Shown: positions 24,356 to 32,667 of the stretch, one piece after another
Position numbering within the stretch: the stretch's first letter is position 1
Layout of the letters: every line of letters starts with the position of its first letter
Source: Desulfobulbaceae bacterium
Lineage (GTDB): Bacteria; Desulfobacterota; Desulfobulbia; Desulfobulbales; SURF-16
Direction: 5' to 3'
Assembly: GCA_020444175.1 (NCBI GenBank)
Contig: JAHLLM010000050.1
Coordinates: forward strand, 1 to 38,704
DNA: 38,704 nucleotides
The notes under the pieces: model-generated
Told to the model about the DNA's origin: nothing
Database searches by the model: none
The model's input: only the letters and a program-made list of their open reading frames with translations
Made by a program: the position numbers and the translations under genes

Positions 24356-24433
24356 ATGGATTCGCGATACGGTTTAAAATTGACCATCCGTCAACATAAT
24401 ATCAACGAGTTATATGCGTGTCGGCGGCGGTAG
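24356..24433 (+). other. Short ORF (25 codons) within cobalamin-cluster repeat copy B
   Basis: An ATG one base after the cbiET stop opens MDSRYGLKLTIRQHNINELY followed by ACRRR and a TAG. The second half matches the frame in copy A (KLTIxQxNIxxLxAxRRR). At the TAG, copy A has TTG (Leu), so this frame may be a truncated version of a longer peptide. Translation is unproven. Confidence 0.3.
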
Positions 24434-24465
24434 AGCATCTTGTTGCGGGACCGTCAAATAAGAAA
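24377..24465 (+). repeat. Diverged cobalamin-cluster repeat, copy B
   Basis: Lies between cbiET and cbiL. Its core 24381-24438 aligns with 9753-9810 upstream of cbiC; CGGCGGCGGT and TAATATCA are identical in both. Looser similarity runs to CAAATAAGAAA at 24455-24465. Each copy ends about 25-32 bases before the next cobalamin gene. Confidence 0.6.
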
Positions 24466-24496
24466 GAAAAGTGTGGAGTGATGAGGTGCTCATGCG

Positions 24497-25249
24497 ATGA
24501 GTGGAAACACACATAATGATTTGTACATCGTCGGAGTTGGTCCGGGCGATCCTGAACTGATGACCGTCAAAGCCATGAGGCTTTTGACGGATGCAGATAC
24601 CCTTGTTGTGCCCAAGGGGCGGGAAAATGGAGAGAGTACGGCTTTAAATATTGTAAAATCCCTGGTGCCCATTGAGGATAAAGAGATTGTTGAGATCTAT
24701 TTTCCCATGCACAAGATTTATAAAAACGGCACGACAAGTGATGAAGTAACCCTTGCCTGGAAACAGGCGGCAACGACCATACTTGAGAAGATGAGTAGCG
24801 GCAAGGTTGTTTTCCCCACTCTGGGTGATCCGTCTCTGTATTCAACCGGTTTTTATGTCCATGCCACCTTGCTTGAGATTCATCCGGACATACAGATAAA
24901 GATTATCCCCGGCATCACGGCAATGGCTAACTGTTCGGCGGCAACGGCAACCCCGCTCTGCCTGGGTGGGGAACTGCTCAGTGTTGTGCCTGCCACCTTT
25001 AATGATGAGCGGCTTGCCCAAGTGCTTGAAACCTTTGATACCATAGTGTTGATGAAGGTGTATCGGGTTATGGACCGTATTGTCGGCCTGCTTGAGCGTC
25101 TTGGCCTTCTTGGCAGCGCCGTGTTGGTGGAAAAAAGCGGACAGCCCGATGAAAGGATTTTTACGGATATGCGCCAGGCAGCCCGTGAAGATCTTCATTA
25201 TTTTTCAACAATAATTGTCAGAAAAGAAAAAATGGTGAACAGGCAATGA
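24497..25249 (+). CDS. cbiL: (Cobalt-)precorrin-2 C20-methyltransferase
   Basis: 250 residues of the tetrapyrrole methylase family: LYIVGVGPGDPELMTVKAMRLL, VVPKGRENGESTALNIV (the CbiL/CobI-specific segment), VVFPTLGDPSLYSTGFYV and IIPGITAMANCSAATATPL. It adds a methyl group from SAM to C20 of (cobalt-)factor II/precorrin-2, the first committed step towards corrins. The next gene's ATG overlaps its stop by four bases. An upstream ATG at 24492 is immediately closed by a stop, so 24497 is the likely start. Confidence 0.94.
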   Translation: MSGNTHNDLYIVGVGPGDPELMTVKAMRLLTDADTLVVPKGRENGESTALNIVKSLVPIEDKEIVEIYFPMHKIYKNGTTSDEVTLAWKQAATTILEKMSSGKVVFPTLGDPSLYSTGFYVHATLLEIHPDIQIKIIPGITAMANCSAATATPLCLGGELLSVVPATFNDERLAQVLETFDTIVLMKVYRVMDRIVGLLERLGLLGSAVLVEKSGQPDERIFTDMRQAAREDLHYFSTIIVRKEKMVNRQ

Positions 25250-26010
25250 GCAAAGAGCAGCATAATCCTGTGTATTTTGTCGGTGCCGGACCGGGTGATG
25301 TGGAGCTGATTACCCTGAAAGGCCGCAAACTCCTCGATAATGCCGATATAATAGTCTATGCAGGCAGTCTGGTTAATAAAGAGCTGTTAACAGGGCTTCA
25401 TGCCGAGATTCATGATTCTGCAGGACTTCATCTTGATGAAATAATGGGGATTATGGTCGAAGGGCAGCGGGCGGGTAAGAAAGTTGTCCGTCTCCATACA
25501 GGGGACCCGGCCATCTTTGGTGCCATTGGCGAGCAGATGGCACGTCTCAAGGATGAGAACATTCCTTTTTCCGTTGTGCCCGGAGTGAGCTCGGCAACCG
25601 CTGCCGCGGCGGCTCTGCAATGTGAATTAACCCTGCCCGAGGTTTCCCAGACCGTTATTATAACCCGACAGGCCGGCAGGACGCCTGTGCCGAAAGAGGA
25701 ATCATTGCGGTCACTTGGCGCCCACCAGGCCACTATGATGATTTTTCTGAGTGTTTCCATGATAGAAACCGTTGTGCAGGAGTTGCGTGCGGCAGGATAT
25801 GCTGATGACACGCCGGTGGCTGTTGTGGAAAAGGCGAGCTGGCCTGATGAGAGAAAGCTGCGAGCCACCCTGGTCACAATAACGGCAAAGGTGGCTGAGG
25901 CGGGGATCAGGAAAACAGCCATGATTGTCGTGGGTGACGTGCTGCGTGGAATCGGATCTGCCGAATCAAAGCTCTATGATAAGAATTTTGCCCATGGCTG
26001 CCGGTCGTGA
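25246..26010 (+). CDS. cbiF: (Cobalt-)precorrin-4 C11-methyltransferase
   Basis: 254 residues. VYFVGAGPGDVELITLKGRKLL, VYAGSLVNKELL, VRLHTGDPAIFGAIGEQM, VVPGVSSATAAAAALQCELTLPEVSQTVIITRQAGRTPVP are the hallmark segments of CbiF/CobM. It methylates C11 of (cobalt-)precorrin-4. Start overlaps the cbiL stop (ATGA), so the two are translationally coupled. The gap to cbiG is 10 bases. Confidence 0.96.
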   Translation: MSKEQHNPVYFVGAGPGDVELITLKGRKLLDNADIIVYAGSLVNKELLTGLHAEIHDSAGLHLDEIMGIMVEGQRAGKKVVRLHTGDPAIFGAIGEQMARLKDENIPFSVVPGVSSATAAAAALQCELTLPEVSQTVIITRQAGRTPVPKEESLRSLGAHQATMMIFLSVSMIETVVQELRAAGYADDTPVAVVEKASWPDERKLRATLVTITAKVAEAGIRKTAMIVVGDVLRGIGSAESKLYDKNFAHGCRS

Positions 26011-26020
26011 GATTTGACAA

Positions 26021-27052
26021 TTGACAATTACTGGAGACAGAAAATTTAAAAAAATTGCCGTGCTCTCCCTGACCCGCGGTGGGCGAAGGTTGGCTGGCGA
26101 AATCGCAGAGCATCTGTCTGAGGTTTACATTCTGGAAAATCAGGCAGGCGTAGCCGGGACGATAAGGGATAATTGGCAGAAATTCGATGCCTTTGTCTGC
26201 ATTATGGCTGCGGGGATTGTTGTTCGCGCCATCGCCCCTTTACTTGTTGATAAAGAAGAAGATCCTGCCGTTGTCGTGTTGGATGAAAAAGGCCGCTTTG
26301 CTGTCAGCCTGTTGTCCGGGCATCTTGGCGGGGCAAATGATCTGGCCCGCAGGGTGGCCGTGATCATCGGTGGCCAGGCCGTCATTACCACGTCCTCGGA
26401 TACTTTGGGGCATACGCCTTTAGATTTGTGGGCCAGGGAGAATGGGCTTGTCTGGACAGACAGAAAGAAAATGACAGCCATGTCGTGCCGGCTGGTTGAC
26501 AACGGCAGTCTGTCTTTTTATCTGGATGATGTCATTTCTGATCTGCCCCATGATTTTCACGTGCAGGAACGTCCGGAGGATGCAGATGTCATTGTTTCCT
26601 GCCGTTTGGATTTTCCGGCTGATAAATTTGTTCTCCATCCCAGGAATCTGGTGGCTGGGGTTGGGTGTAACCGAGGGACCCGTTCCGCACAGATCGAAAA
26701 GGCCATGCAGGAAGCCTGCCGGGAGAATGGTCTGGCCCTGGAAGCGATACGGAATCTTGCCTCCATTGATCTGAAGCAGGATGAAGAGGGGCTTCTTGAA
26801 TTTGCCAGGGATAAGAACTACCGGATCGATTTTTTTTCAAAGGATGATTTAAACGGCGTCAAAGACGTGAGCAGCTCCGAGGTTGTAATGAAAGCAACCG
26901 GTGCCAGGGGAGTGGCGGAACCCGCCGCTCTGCTCAGTGCCGGCTCAACAAAACTTATTGTCAGGAAGATGAAATGGAAGGATGTGACGATTGCCATAGC
27001 CAGGGTGGACTGGCCGTGGTCGGTACCGGACCGGGAAGTAAGGAACATATAA
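26021..27052 (+). CDS. cbiG: Cobalt-precorrin-5A hydrolase
   Basis: 343 residues. The N-terminal domain has IAVLSLTRGGRRLAGEIAEHL, FVCIMAAGIVVRAIAPLLVDKEEDPAVVVLDEKG and VSLLSGHLGGANDLARRVA, then the C-terminal domain has LVAGVGCNRGT and IRNLASIDLKQDEEGLLEFA. The enzyme opens the delta-lactone of cobalt-precorrin-5A and releases acetaldehyde, a step specific to the anaerobic pathway. The TTG start at 26021 has no clear ribosome binding site and family members often begin near KIAVLSLTR, so the true start may be slightly downstream. The 3' end overlaps cbiH by 79 bases. Confidence 0.95.
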   Translation: MTITGDRKFKKIAVLSLTRGGRRLAGEIAEHLSEVYILENQAGVAGTIRDNWQKFDAFVCIMAAGIVVRAIAPLLVDKEEDPAVVVLDEKGRFAVSLLSGHLGGANDLARRVAVIIGGQAVITTSSDTLGHTPLDLWARENGLVWTDRKKMTAMSCRLVDNGSLSFYLDDVISDLPHDFHVQERPEDADVIVSCRLDFPADKFVLHPRNLVAGVGCNRGTRSAQIEKAMQEACRENGLALEAIRNLASIDLKQDEEGLLEFARDKNYRIDFFSKDDLNGVKDVSSSEVVMKATGARGVAEPAALLSAGSTKLIVRKMKWKDVTIAIARVDWPWSVPDREVRNI

Positions 27053-27750
27053 CGCCTGCAGCCTGTAAGGCTTTGGAATCAAGTGATGTGATCGTGGGCT
27101 ATAAGACCTATCTTGATCTTATTCCTGATCTGCTGAGCGGTAAAGAGGTGGTTTCTTCAGCCATGATGCAGGAGGTGGATCGCTGCCGCAGGGCGGTTGA
27201 GCTTGCAGAGCAGGGCAAACAGGTTTCTCTTGTCTGTGGTGGAGACCCTGGCATTTATGCCATGGCAGGCCTTGTGTTTGAAATCGTTATTGAGAAAAAA
27301 TCGTCCATCCGGGTGAATATTGTGCCCGGACTTGCAGCCTTGAACAGTTGTGCAGCCCGCCTAGGCGCCCCGCTTATGCATGATTTTGCAGCCATCAGCC
27401 TTTCCGATCTCCTGACTCCCTGGGAGCTAATTGAAAAGCGCCTTCACGCTGCAGCATCTGCTGATTTCGTCATTGTTATCTATAATCCGAAGTCAAAGAA
27501 GCGCACAAAGCAGCTTCTGCGGGCACGGGAGATTATTTTAAAATATCAGAAGCCGGATACCCCTGTGGGTATAGTGACCGCGGCGACAAGGGACAATGAA
27601 AAGGTGGAAGTGACCACCCTGGATAGATTGCCGGAAGCCGAGGTCAATATGCAGTCAACGGTTATTGTCGGTAATTCCACCTCTTTTGCCTGGCAGAATT
27701 ATCTTATAACACCCCGGGGCTATCACCATAAATATTCGCTTGGCGAGTAA
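26974..27750 (+). CDS. cbiH: (Cobalt-)precorrin-3B C17-methyltransferase
   Basis: 258 residues with tetrapyrrole-methylase motifs: LAVVGTGPGSKEHITPAACKAL, SSDVIVGYKTYLDL, VSLVCGGDPGIYAMAGLVFE, VNIVPGLAALNSCAARLGAPLMHDFAAISLSDLLTPW and VIVIYNPKSKKR, all typical of CbiH/CobJ. It methylates C17 with ring contraction. The ATG at 26974 is inside cbiG, with AGGAAG 5 bases upstream; the first 13 residues include two cysteines and lie before the usual start of the fold. CTG or GTG codons nearer 27010-27016 are alternatives. It is the last gene of the riboswitch operon. Confidence 0.94.
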   Translation: MEGCDDCHSQGGLAVVGTGPGSKEHITPAACKALESSDVIVGYKTYLDLIPDLLSGKEVVSSAMMQEVDRCRRAVELAEQGKQVSLVCGGDPGIYAMAGLVFEIVIEKKSSIRVNIVPGLAALNSCAARLGAPLMHDFAAISLSDLLTPWELIEKRLHAAASADFVIVIYNPKSKKRTKQLLRAREIILKYQKPDTPVGIVTAATRDNEKVEVTTLDRLPEAEVNMQSTVIVGNSTSFAWQNYLITPRGYHHKYSLGE

Positions 27751-27909
27751 CTGTTCAGAGCCATATTCTTAAAGAATCCCCTTGTTGAGCAATTCGATAT
27801 TAAACTGATTTGACTGGTTACGTGATTCCTTGATATGATCAGTATCATTTATGTCAGTACACCCACGTAACTCCATAACGACATGAACACGTTTCAATGG
27901 GAGGTCCCT

Positions 27910-28566
27910 ATGAAATCAATATTTACCAAAACATCTCTCCTGCCATTTCTCTTTATTGTGCTGCTGCTTTCCGGATGTCAAAGTGCCTATTACAGCACAA
28001 TGGAAAAATTTGGAGTGCATAAACGCGACATCATGGCTGACCGTGTTAGTGAGGCCAAGGAAAGTCAAGAGGAAGCCAAGGAACAGTTTGCATCGGCTCT
28101 TGAGCGGTTTAATTCGGTTATAAAATATGATGGCGGGACTCTGGAGGAAAAGTATAAGAAACTGCAGGCCGAGCTTGATGAAAGTGAAGACAAGGCTGAG
28201 GCGGTGCATAAACGCATTGCCGGAGTTGAGGATGTTTCACAGGCCCTTTTTGATGAATGGGAAGAGGAGCTGGAGCAATATTCAAGTGCTTCCCTTCGAG
28301 AGTCGAGCAAACAAAGTCTGTCAAAAACAAAAAAACAGTACAAAAAACTGATTAGCGCCATGAAAAAAGCGGAGTCCAAAATTGAGCCTGTTCTCCGCCC
28401 CTTGCGCGATCAGGTTCTGTATCTCAAGCATAATCTAAATGCCCGGGCCATCTCCTCACTGCAGTCTGAATTGAGATCTATGGAATCCGATGTTGCCCTG
28501 CTGATACGTGACATGGAAGCTGCTATCAAGGAGGCTGATGCCTTTATCCAGACCATTGAGGAGTAA
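27910..28566 (+). CDS. DUF2959-like lipoprotein
   Basis: From the ATG at 27910 (GGGAGG 5 bases upstream) the product has 218 residues. A lipoprotein signal ends at LLLSGC with lipidation at Cys23. The mature part SAYYSTMEKFGVHKRDIMADRVSEAKESQEEAKEQF and the rest is strongly helical and charged, consistent with a long coiled coil as in the DUF2959 family. Probably outer-membrane-anchored in the periplasm; function unknown. In-frame start at 27883 is less likely. Confidence 0.82.
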   Translation: MKSIFTKTSLLPFLFIVLLLSGCQSAYYSTMEKFGVHKRDIMADRVSEAKESQEEAKEQFASALERFNSVIKYDGGTLEEKYKKLQAELDESEDKAEAVHKRIAGVEDVSQALFDEWEEELEQYSSASLRESSKQSLSKTKKQYKKLISAMKKAESKIEPVLRPLRDQVLYLKHNLNARAISSLQSELRSMESDVALLIRDMEAAIKEADAFIQTIEE

Positions 28567-28607
28567 GACCTAAGGCCGGGAGCAGTCGCTTGTCCATGCT
28601 CGTTTTC

Positions 28608-28637
28608 AAAAGAGAAACTCGAAAAGGTTTGTCTCTT
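28608..28637. terminator. Possible terminator between converging genes
   Basis: AAAGAGAAAC (28609-28618) and GTTTGTCTCTT (28627-28637) form a stem with a one-base bulge and a short loop, followed by CTCTTTC. It lies between two converging genes. The stem is short, so confidence is low. Confidence 0.35.
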
Positions 28638-28649
28638 CTCTTTCATGCA

Positions 28650-29159
28650 TTAAAGCAGGTTGCTCCAGAGCATGCCTCCACCATTCTTGTGTATCTTTTT
28701 CGTCGTATCAGGCGTATAGATGATTACCTGATTGCCATCACCCTGTTTAACTGTTGTCCAGACAAGGTATGAGTACCATATCCCTATCCTGTTCTTGTCC
28801 TGATCGACAATAATTGCTCCTCTGTAGACTTTGTTTCTTCGATACTCATTGTCTATGCGTTGATTCCACGAATCAAATATTTCAGGAGTCATGTCAATTT
28901 TTTTCCAGAGACTTGGGGCCAGTTCATATTTATTGTCTATGGCCATGATGGCGACCGGCTCAGCATCCGGGCCGATATAGTAATATGTGTGGTCGTTCAG
29001 TATCTGACCGGATTCGAACAGGTCGGTAACAGATGTCCGAAAGTTAAAACCGCCGTACTTTCCCTGATAGCCGCAGGCAAAAAGGAGCGGCATGAGTATC
29101 AGTGAAAGCAGGGCAAGTTTCAAAAAATGTCTTTTTTCCAAAAAATAAAATGATTCCAT
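28650..29159 (-). CDS. Hypothetical lipoprotein
   Basis: 169 residues. A hydrophobic signal (LKLALLSLILMPLLFAC) ends at a lipobox-like LFAC, so Cys29 is probably lipidated. The mature part has YYYIGPDAEPVAIMAIDNKYEL and YRRNKVYRGAIIVDQDKNRIGIWYSYLVW, suggesting a small beta-rich domain. AGGTGA sits just before the ATG. It lies 26 bases downstream of the next minus-strand gene and is probably cotranscribed. Not recognised. Confidence 0.7.
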   Translation of the reverse strand: MESFYFLEKRHFLKLALLSLILMPLLFACGYQGKYGGFNFRTSVTDLFESGQILNDHTYYYIGPDAEPVAIMAIDNKYELAPSLWKKIDMTPEIFDSWNQRIDNEYRRNKVYRGAIIVDQDKNRIGIWYSYLVWTTVKQGDGNQVIIYTPDTTKKIHKNGGGMLWSNLL

Positions 29160-29185
29160 AAGGTCACCTGTTTTCTTCCTTTTCC

Positions 29186-29572
29186 TCAGTGTGTTATCGA
29201 AAAATCAGTTGGAGGCCCGCCAATCACGGTTCCAAGCCATTTTTTTAATTTATCATTCAGGCTGTGTACAGTTCCACCCGGCCTGTACCCATCTTCTGCA
29301 CATGCCTCATAAAAAAGATCAGCCGGTACAGGTATTTTGGCCAGTTCGACGACTTCTTTCATGCTTCTTTTGAGAAGGGTCACCTGGGGAGGCGTCTCCC
29401 AGTCAAAAAGGACAAAGTAGATAGACTGATCATTCCCGCTGACAAAATCATTCCCGCGTGTCCAGCCTGCTCCCCATTCAAGGTACATATCAACTGCTTT
29501 TTCAGGGGTCATATTCCAGTCAATTTCATTTAGAATATCTCTATTATTTTTGAGTTCATTCAAGGTCATCAT
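29186..29572 (-). CDS. Small conserved protein, resembles a Desulfovibrio (DVU0772-type) family
   Basis: 128 residues. MMTLNELKNNRDILNEIDWNMTPEKAVDMYLEWGAGW at the N-terminus and VVELAKIPVPADLF later recall a family of uncharacterised proteins in sulfate reducers; the comparison is from memory and not tested. AGGAGG stands about 10 bases before the first of two adjacent ATGs. Soluble, no signal peptide. It leads a two-gene unit with the lipoprotein gene. Confidence 0.6.
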   Translation of the reverse strand: MMTLNELKNNRDILNEIDWNMTPEKAVDMYLEWGAGWTRGNDFVSGNDQSIYFVLFDWETPPQVTLLKRSMKEVVELAKIPVPADLFYEACAEDGYRPGGTVHSLNDKLKKWLGTVIGGPPTDFSITH

Positions 29573-29963
29573 AGCAAATACCCCCTCCTGGAAAAAGTAT
29601 TAATCAAGCTATTAATTAATAATAATTATCAATTGAGGTAAGGGCAAATTTTTTGTTTATTCTTGTGATTTGACTCTTGAGGAAAGAAAATGCATCATAG
29701 AATATAATTGATTTTTTGTATCTATTCAGCGAGGGCTCGAAATGGGCCTCAACTCCAGGCCGTAACTATTCAGATGTGCCTTAGATTTGGACAAGCAGGC
29801 CTGCGAGGCTATAGCCCGTCTATGTGAGCAGGCCTGATCGTTCAAAGATGAGGTGCAGCTGAATAGTTATGAATTTTTTTACCACAGGCTCTCTTTGTTT
29901 GAGGGGTAGATCTGTGACAAGGAAAAGCGTGTTTTCCGTAAAAATCATCAAGAGAGGAGTAAG
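29573..29963. other. Intergenic region with the MITE-like repeat
   Basis: Divergent region between the small conserved protein (minus) and the LPPGL-repeat protein (plus). It is AT-rich to about 29718, contains the 151-bp repeat 29719-29869, then a short hairpin GGAAAA-N5-TTTTCC (29922-29938). GAGAGGAG at about 29952 is the ribosome binding site of the next gene. No gene seen. Confidence 0.6.
29719..29869 (+). mobile_element. Complete 151-bp MITE-like repeat with terminal inverted repeats
   Basis: Left end TATCTATTCAGC (29719-29730) and right end GCTGAATAGTTA (29858-29869) are inverted copies with one mismatch. A further copy TAACTATTCAG lies inside at 29763-29773, the exact complement of the right end. 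Also present are GGCCT/AGGCC (29745-29761), the palindrome GCAGGCCTGC (29795-29804) and GGCTATAGCC (29807-29816). Partial copies are at 1-48 and 38647-38704. No transposase fits inside, so it would be moved in trans. Flanks TGATTTTTT and TGAATTTTTTT hint at an imperfect target duplication. Confidence 0.8.
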
Positions 29964-30485
29964 ATGAGATTATTTATTTCCCTGATATTGACACTTCTTC
30001 TGGTTCAGCCTGCCATGGCACAATCTTGGTTTCAAAGAATGTTTGGCTCACAGGTGGACCAATCATCTTTCACTGTTGAAGAGCGACAACAGATCATGGA
30101 CTATTTTGCCGGATCAGTCGTGCATTCCGACAAGCAGCGCAAAGAACGGGGATATGACGACGACAATGGAAGAGACCGGAAGCATGAGAAATCCGGCAAA
30201 GGTAAAGGCAAGAAAAAGAAGCAGGGTAAAAACAAGGGGCTGCCTCCGGGCCTGGCCAAAAAAGACACATTGCCGCCTGGTCTGGAAAAGCAGCTTGAAA
30301 AAAATGGCACGTTGCCACCGGGACTTGCGAAACGGGATTTGCCTGCCGACCTGCAAAAACATCTTCCCCGGAGACATAAAGACCATGAAAGAATCATTGT
30401 GGGTGATGATGTCCTCCTTGTGGAGAAGACAACCGGGCTTATCCTGGATGTCATGCGAGGTGTCATGAGGGGAGGCGCTCGATAG
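29964..30485 (+). CDS. Secreted basic LPPGL-repeat protein (CigR/RcnB-like)
   Basis: 173 residues with a cleavable signal peptide (LFISLILTLLLVQPAMAQ). A highly basic stretch KSGKGKGKKKKQGKNKG is followed by three LPPGL units (LPPGLAKKDT, LPPGLEKQLEKNGT, LPPGLAKR) and then a small domain ending GDDVLLVEKTTGLILDVMRGVM. This arrangement recalls CigR/RcnB-like periplasmic proteins, so an envelope or metal-related role is possible, but not shown. Good ribosome binding site. It lies upstream of the duplicated binding protein with a 70-base gap. Confidence 0.65.
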   Translation: MRLFISLILTLLLVQPAMAQSWFQRMFGSQVDQSSFTVEERQQIMDYFAGSVVHSDKQRKERGYDDDNGRDRKHEKSGKGKGKKKKQGKNKGLPPGLAKKDTLPPGLEKQLEKNGTLPPGLAKRDLPADLQKHLPRRHKDHERIIVGDDVLLVEKTTGLILDVMRGVMRGGAR

Positions 30486-30555
30486 TGCCTGTCGTGACTG
30501 TCAGTCAAATGTTGCAGAGCTATAATAACATTGGTTTTTAATCAAGGAGTCTCAG

Positions 30556-32646
30556 ATGAGACCAATACTGTTCGGTTTTATCTTTTACCTGTTGCTTTTC
30601 ATCCCCTTATCTGTGTGTGAGGCCGAGACCTCTGTGAAGAGGTTTGTGGTGGTGGACAGCTATCATCCAGAATATGAATGGTCCAGGTTTACGCACAAGG
30701 GTTTTTGTGATCGCATGCTTGAACTTGGCTATTTCGACAATAGGGAGCAGGTTGAAGAATTTACAGAAAAAAATCATGTTGCAACATCCAGGGCGGTATT
30801 TGAAAAGTTCTGGATGGATACCAAGAGGGCGAAAAGCAAAGAGGAACTGGCTGCAATAACTCTGTCAATTGCAAAAAAAATCCAAACTTTAAAACCTGAT
30901 CTCATTTTTCTTGGAGATGATAATGCCGCAAACTTTATCGGCAATCAGTTTCTTGATACGGATATCCCCATCGTTTTCTGGGGAGTCAACAATACCCCGG
31001 TCAAATATGGACTTGTCGATAGCCCCGAGATACCTGGCCATAATGTAACCGGGGTATATCAGACCACATATTATAAGGAAAGCCTGGAGCTGTTGCATGT
31101 TCTTGTTCAGAGGGTAAAAAACTTTGCCATACTTTCCGATAATACAACAACCGGACGAATCCACACAAAAGCCATTGCCCATCTTGACCGCAAAGGTCTG
31201 CTTCCCTTGAAATTAATGGAAACAGTGACAACCAATGAATTTGAGGAGTGGAAAAGAAAGGCTTTGGAGCTTCAGGATAAGGTTGATTCCTTTTTTATTG
31301 CCTCGTCAAACGGTTTAATCGATTCCATGGGAAAACCTGTAACCAACGAGCAGGCAGCAGAATGGTATCTGCGGCATATTACAATTCCTGAAGCCGCGGG
31401 TTTCAGGTATCGAGTTGAAGCTGGATGGCTCTGTGCCGCAGATGATTCAGGATATAATCAGGGAGCTGAAGTTGCTGATATTGCACGCGATATTCTTGAA
31501 AAAGGGGCAAGCCCTGCAGAATATCCTCCTCGCGTGCCTCAACGCGGTCCTTTGCTGGTCAACACGAAGCGGGCAGCCATGCTGGGGATTGAATTGACCG
31601 ATGCAATGGGTATTGACGAATATATCGACACCACTGTGCTCGATGGCAAACGGAAAAAAATATTTGTTGTTGACAGCTACGACAGAGAGGACCCCTGGTC
31701 ACGGGAAACCAATGCCGGATTTTGTTCAGCCCTGTTTGAGCAGGGTTATTTTGATACGTATAGGCAAATAGCAGCTTTCAATCGGCATGATTCTGTCGTG
31801 ACATCCTCAGCAAGTATTAAGAGGATATGGATGAACGCCAGGGGTAAGAAAACAAAAGCTGAAAGGGAGGCTGCGAGTTTAGAATTTTATAATCTTATTA
31901 AGAACTTTGAACCTGATCTCATCTTTCTAGGCGACGATACTGCAGTAAAGTTTCTTGGAAGTAAATTCTTAGATTCAGGGGTTCCTGTAGTTTTCTGGGG
32001 GCTCAATAATACCCCGCTAAAGTATGGCTTAGTGGACAGGGAAGACATGCCGGGGCATAATATTACCGGCGTTTTCCAAGAGGGGTATCAGCTCGACAGC
32101 ATGCTGTTTTTGAAACGGATTGTTCCGTCCCTGAAAACCTTCGCCTTTCTCGGGGATGGGTCGGCAAATGCACGTACGCATTATAAGACCCTGGAATATC
32201 TTGAACGAAAAGGTCTCCTGCCCCTGAAATTAAAGGGAGTGATTAATACGGACAACTATGAGATATGGAAAAGAGAAGCTCTTGAATATCAAAGTAAGGT
32301 CGATGCTTTTTTTGTTGCGCCTTATACAGCCCTTATTGATAGAAACGGAAAGCATGTCCCCAGTGAAGAGGTGACCCGCTGGTATACTGCCAACATTACC
32401 ATTCCGGAGGCAACCCGTGGAACCTATGTTTATCAGGGGCTTTTCTGTGCTGTTTTCGAATCAGGATATAATCAGGGATATGAGGCTGTGCGCATTGGGC
32501 ATGATATTCTCAGTAAAGGATCTAGGCCGGCATCGTACCCTGCTTACAGCCCGAAACGCGGTCCTCGCACAGTGAATAGAAAGCGTGCAGAGATGCTCGG
32601 TATTCCGCTTTCTGACGATATGGGCATTGAATTTTTCATTGATTAA
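30556..32646 (+). CDS. Tandem-duplicated ABC-type solute-binding protein
   Basis: 696 residues: signal peptide (1-23) followed by two homologous units, about 28-358 and 367-696. Each has VVDSY, PDLIFLGDD, FWGxNNTPxKYGLVD, PGHNxTGV, LERKGLLPLKL-type, ITIPEA, SGYNQG and MLGIxLxDxMGI. The pattern matches the ABC_sub_bind group of periplasmic proteins, often found as sensors. The second unit lacks its own signal peptide, so the gene looks like a fusion of two tandem copies. AAGGAG precedes the ATG. A hybrid kinase gene follows 21 bases downstream, and no permease genes are present. The ligand is unknown. Confidence 0.85.
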   Translation: MRPILFGFIFYLLLFIPLSVCEAETSVKRFVVVDSYHPEYEWSRFTHKGFCDRMLELGYFDNREQVEEFTEKNHVATSRAVFEKFWMDTKRAKSKEELAAITLSIAKKIQTLKPDLIFLGDDNAANFIGNQFLDTDIPIVFWGVNNTPVKYGLVDSPEIPGHNVTGVYQTTYYKESLELLHVLVQRVKNFAILSDNTTTGRIHTKAIAHLDRKGLLPLKLMETVTTNEFEEWKRKALELQDKVDSFFIASSNGLIDSMGKPVTNEQAAEWYLRHITIPEAAGFRYRVEAGWLCAADDSGYNQGAEVADIARDILEKGASPAEYPPRVPQRGPLLVNTKRAAMLGIELTDAMGIDEYIDTTVLDGKRKKIFVVDSYDREDPWSRETNAGFCSALFEQGYFDTYRQIAAFNRHDSVVTSSASIKRIWMNARGKKTKAEREAASLEFYNLIKNFEPDLIFLGDDTAVKFLGSKFLDSGVPVVFWGLNNTPLKYGLVDREDMPGHNITGVFQEGYQLDSMLFLKRIVPSLKTFAFLGDGSANARTHYKTLEYLERKGLLPLKLKGVINTDNYEIWKREALEYQSKVDAFFVAPYTALIDRNGKHVPSEEVTRWYTANITIPEATRGTYVYQGLFCAVFESGYNQGYEAVRIGHDILSKGSRPASYPAYSPKRGPRTVNRKRAEMLGIPLSDDMGIEFFID

Positions 32647-32667
32647 TTCATTCTGAAGGAGCAGTAA

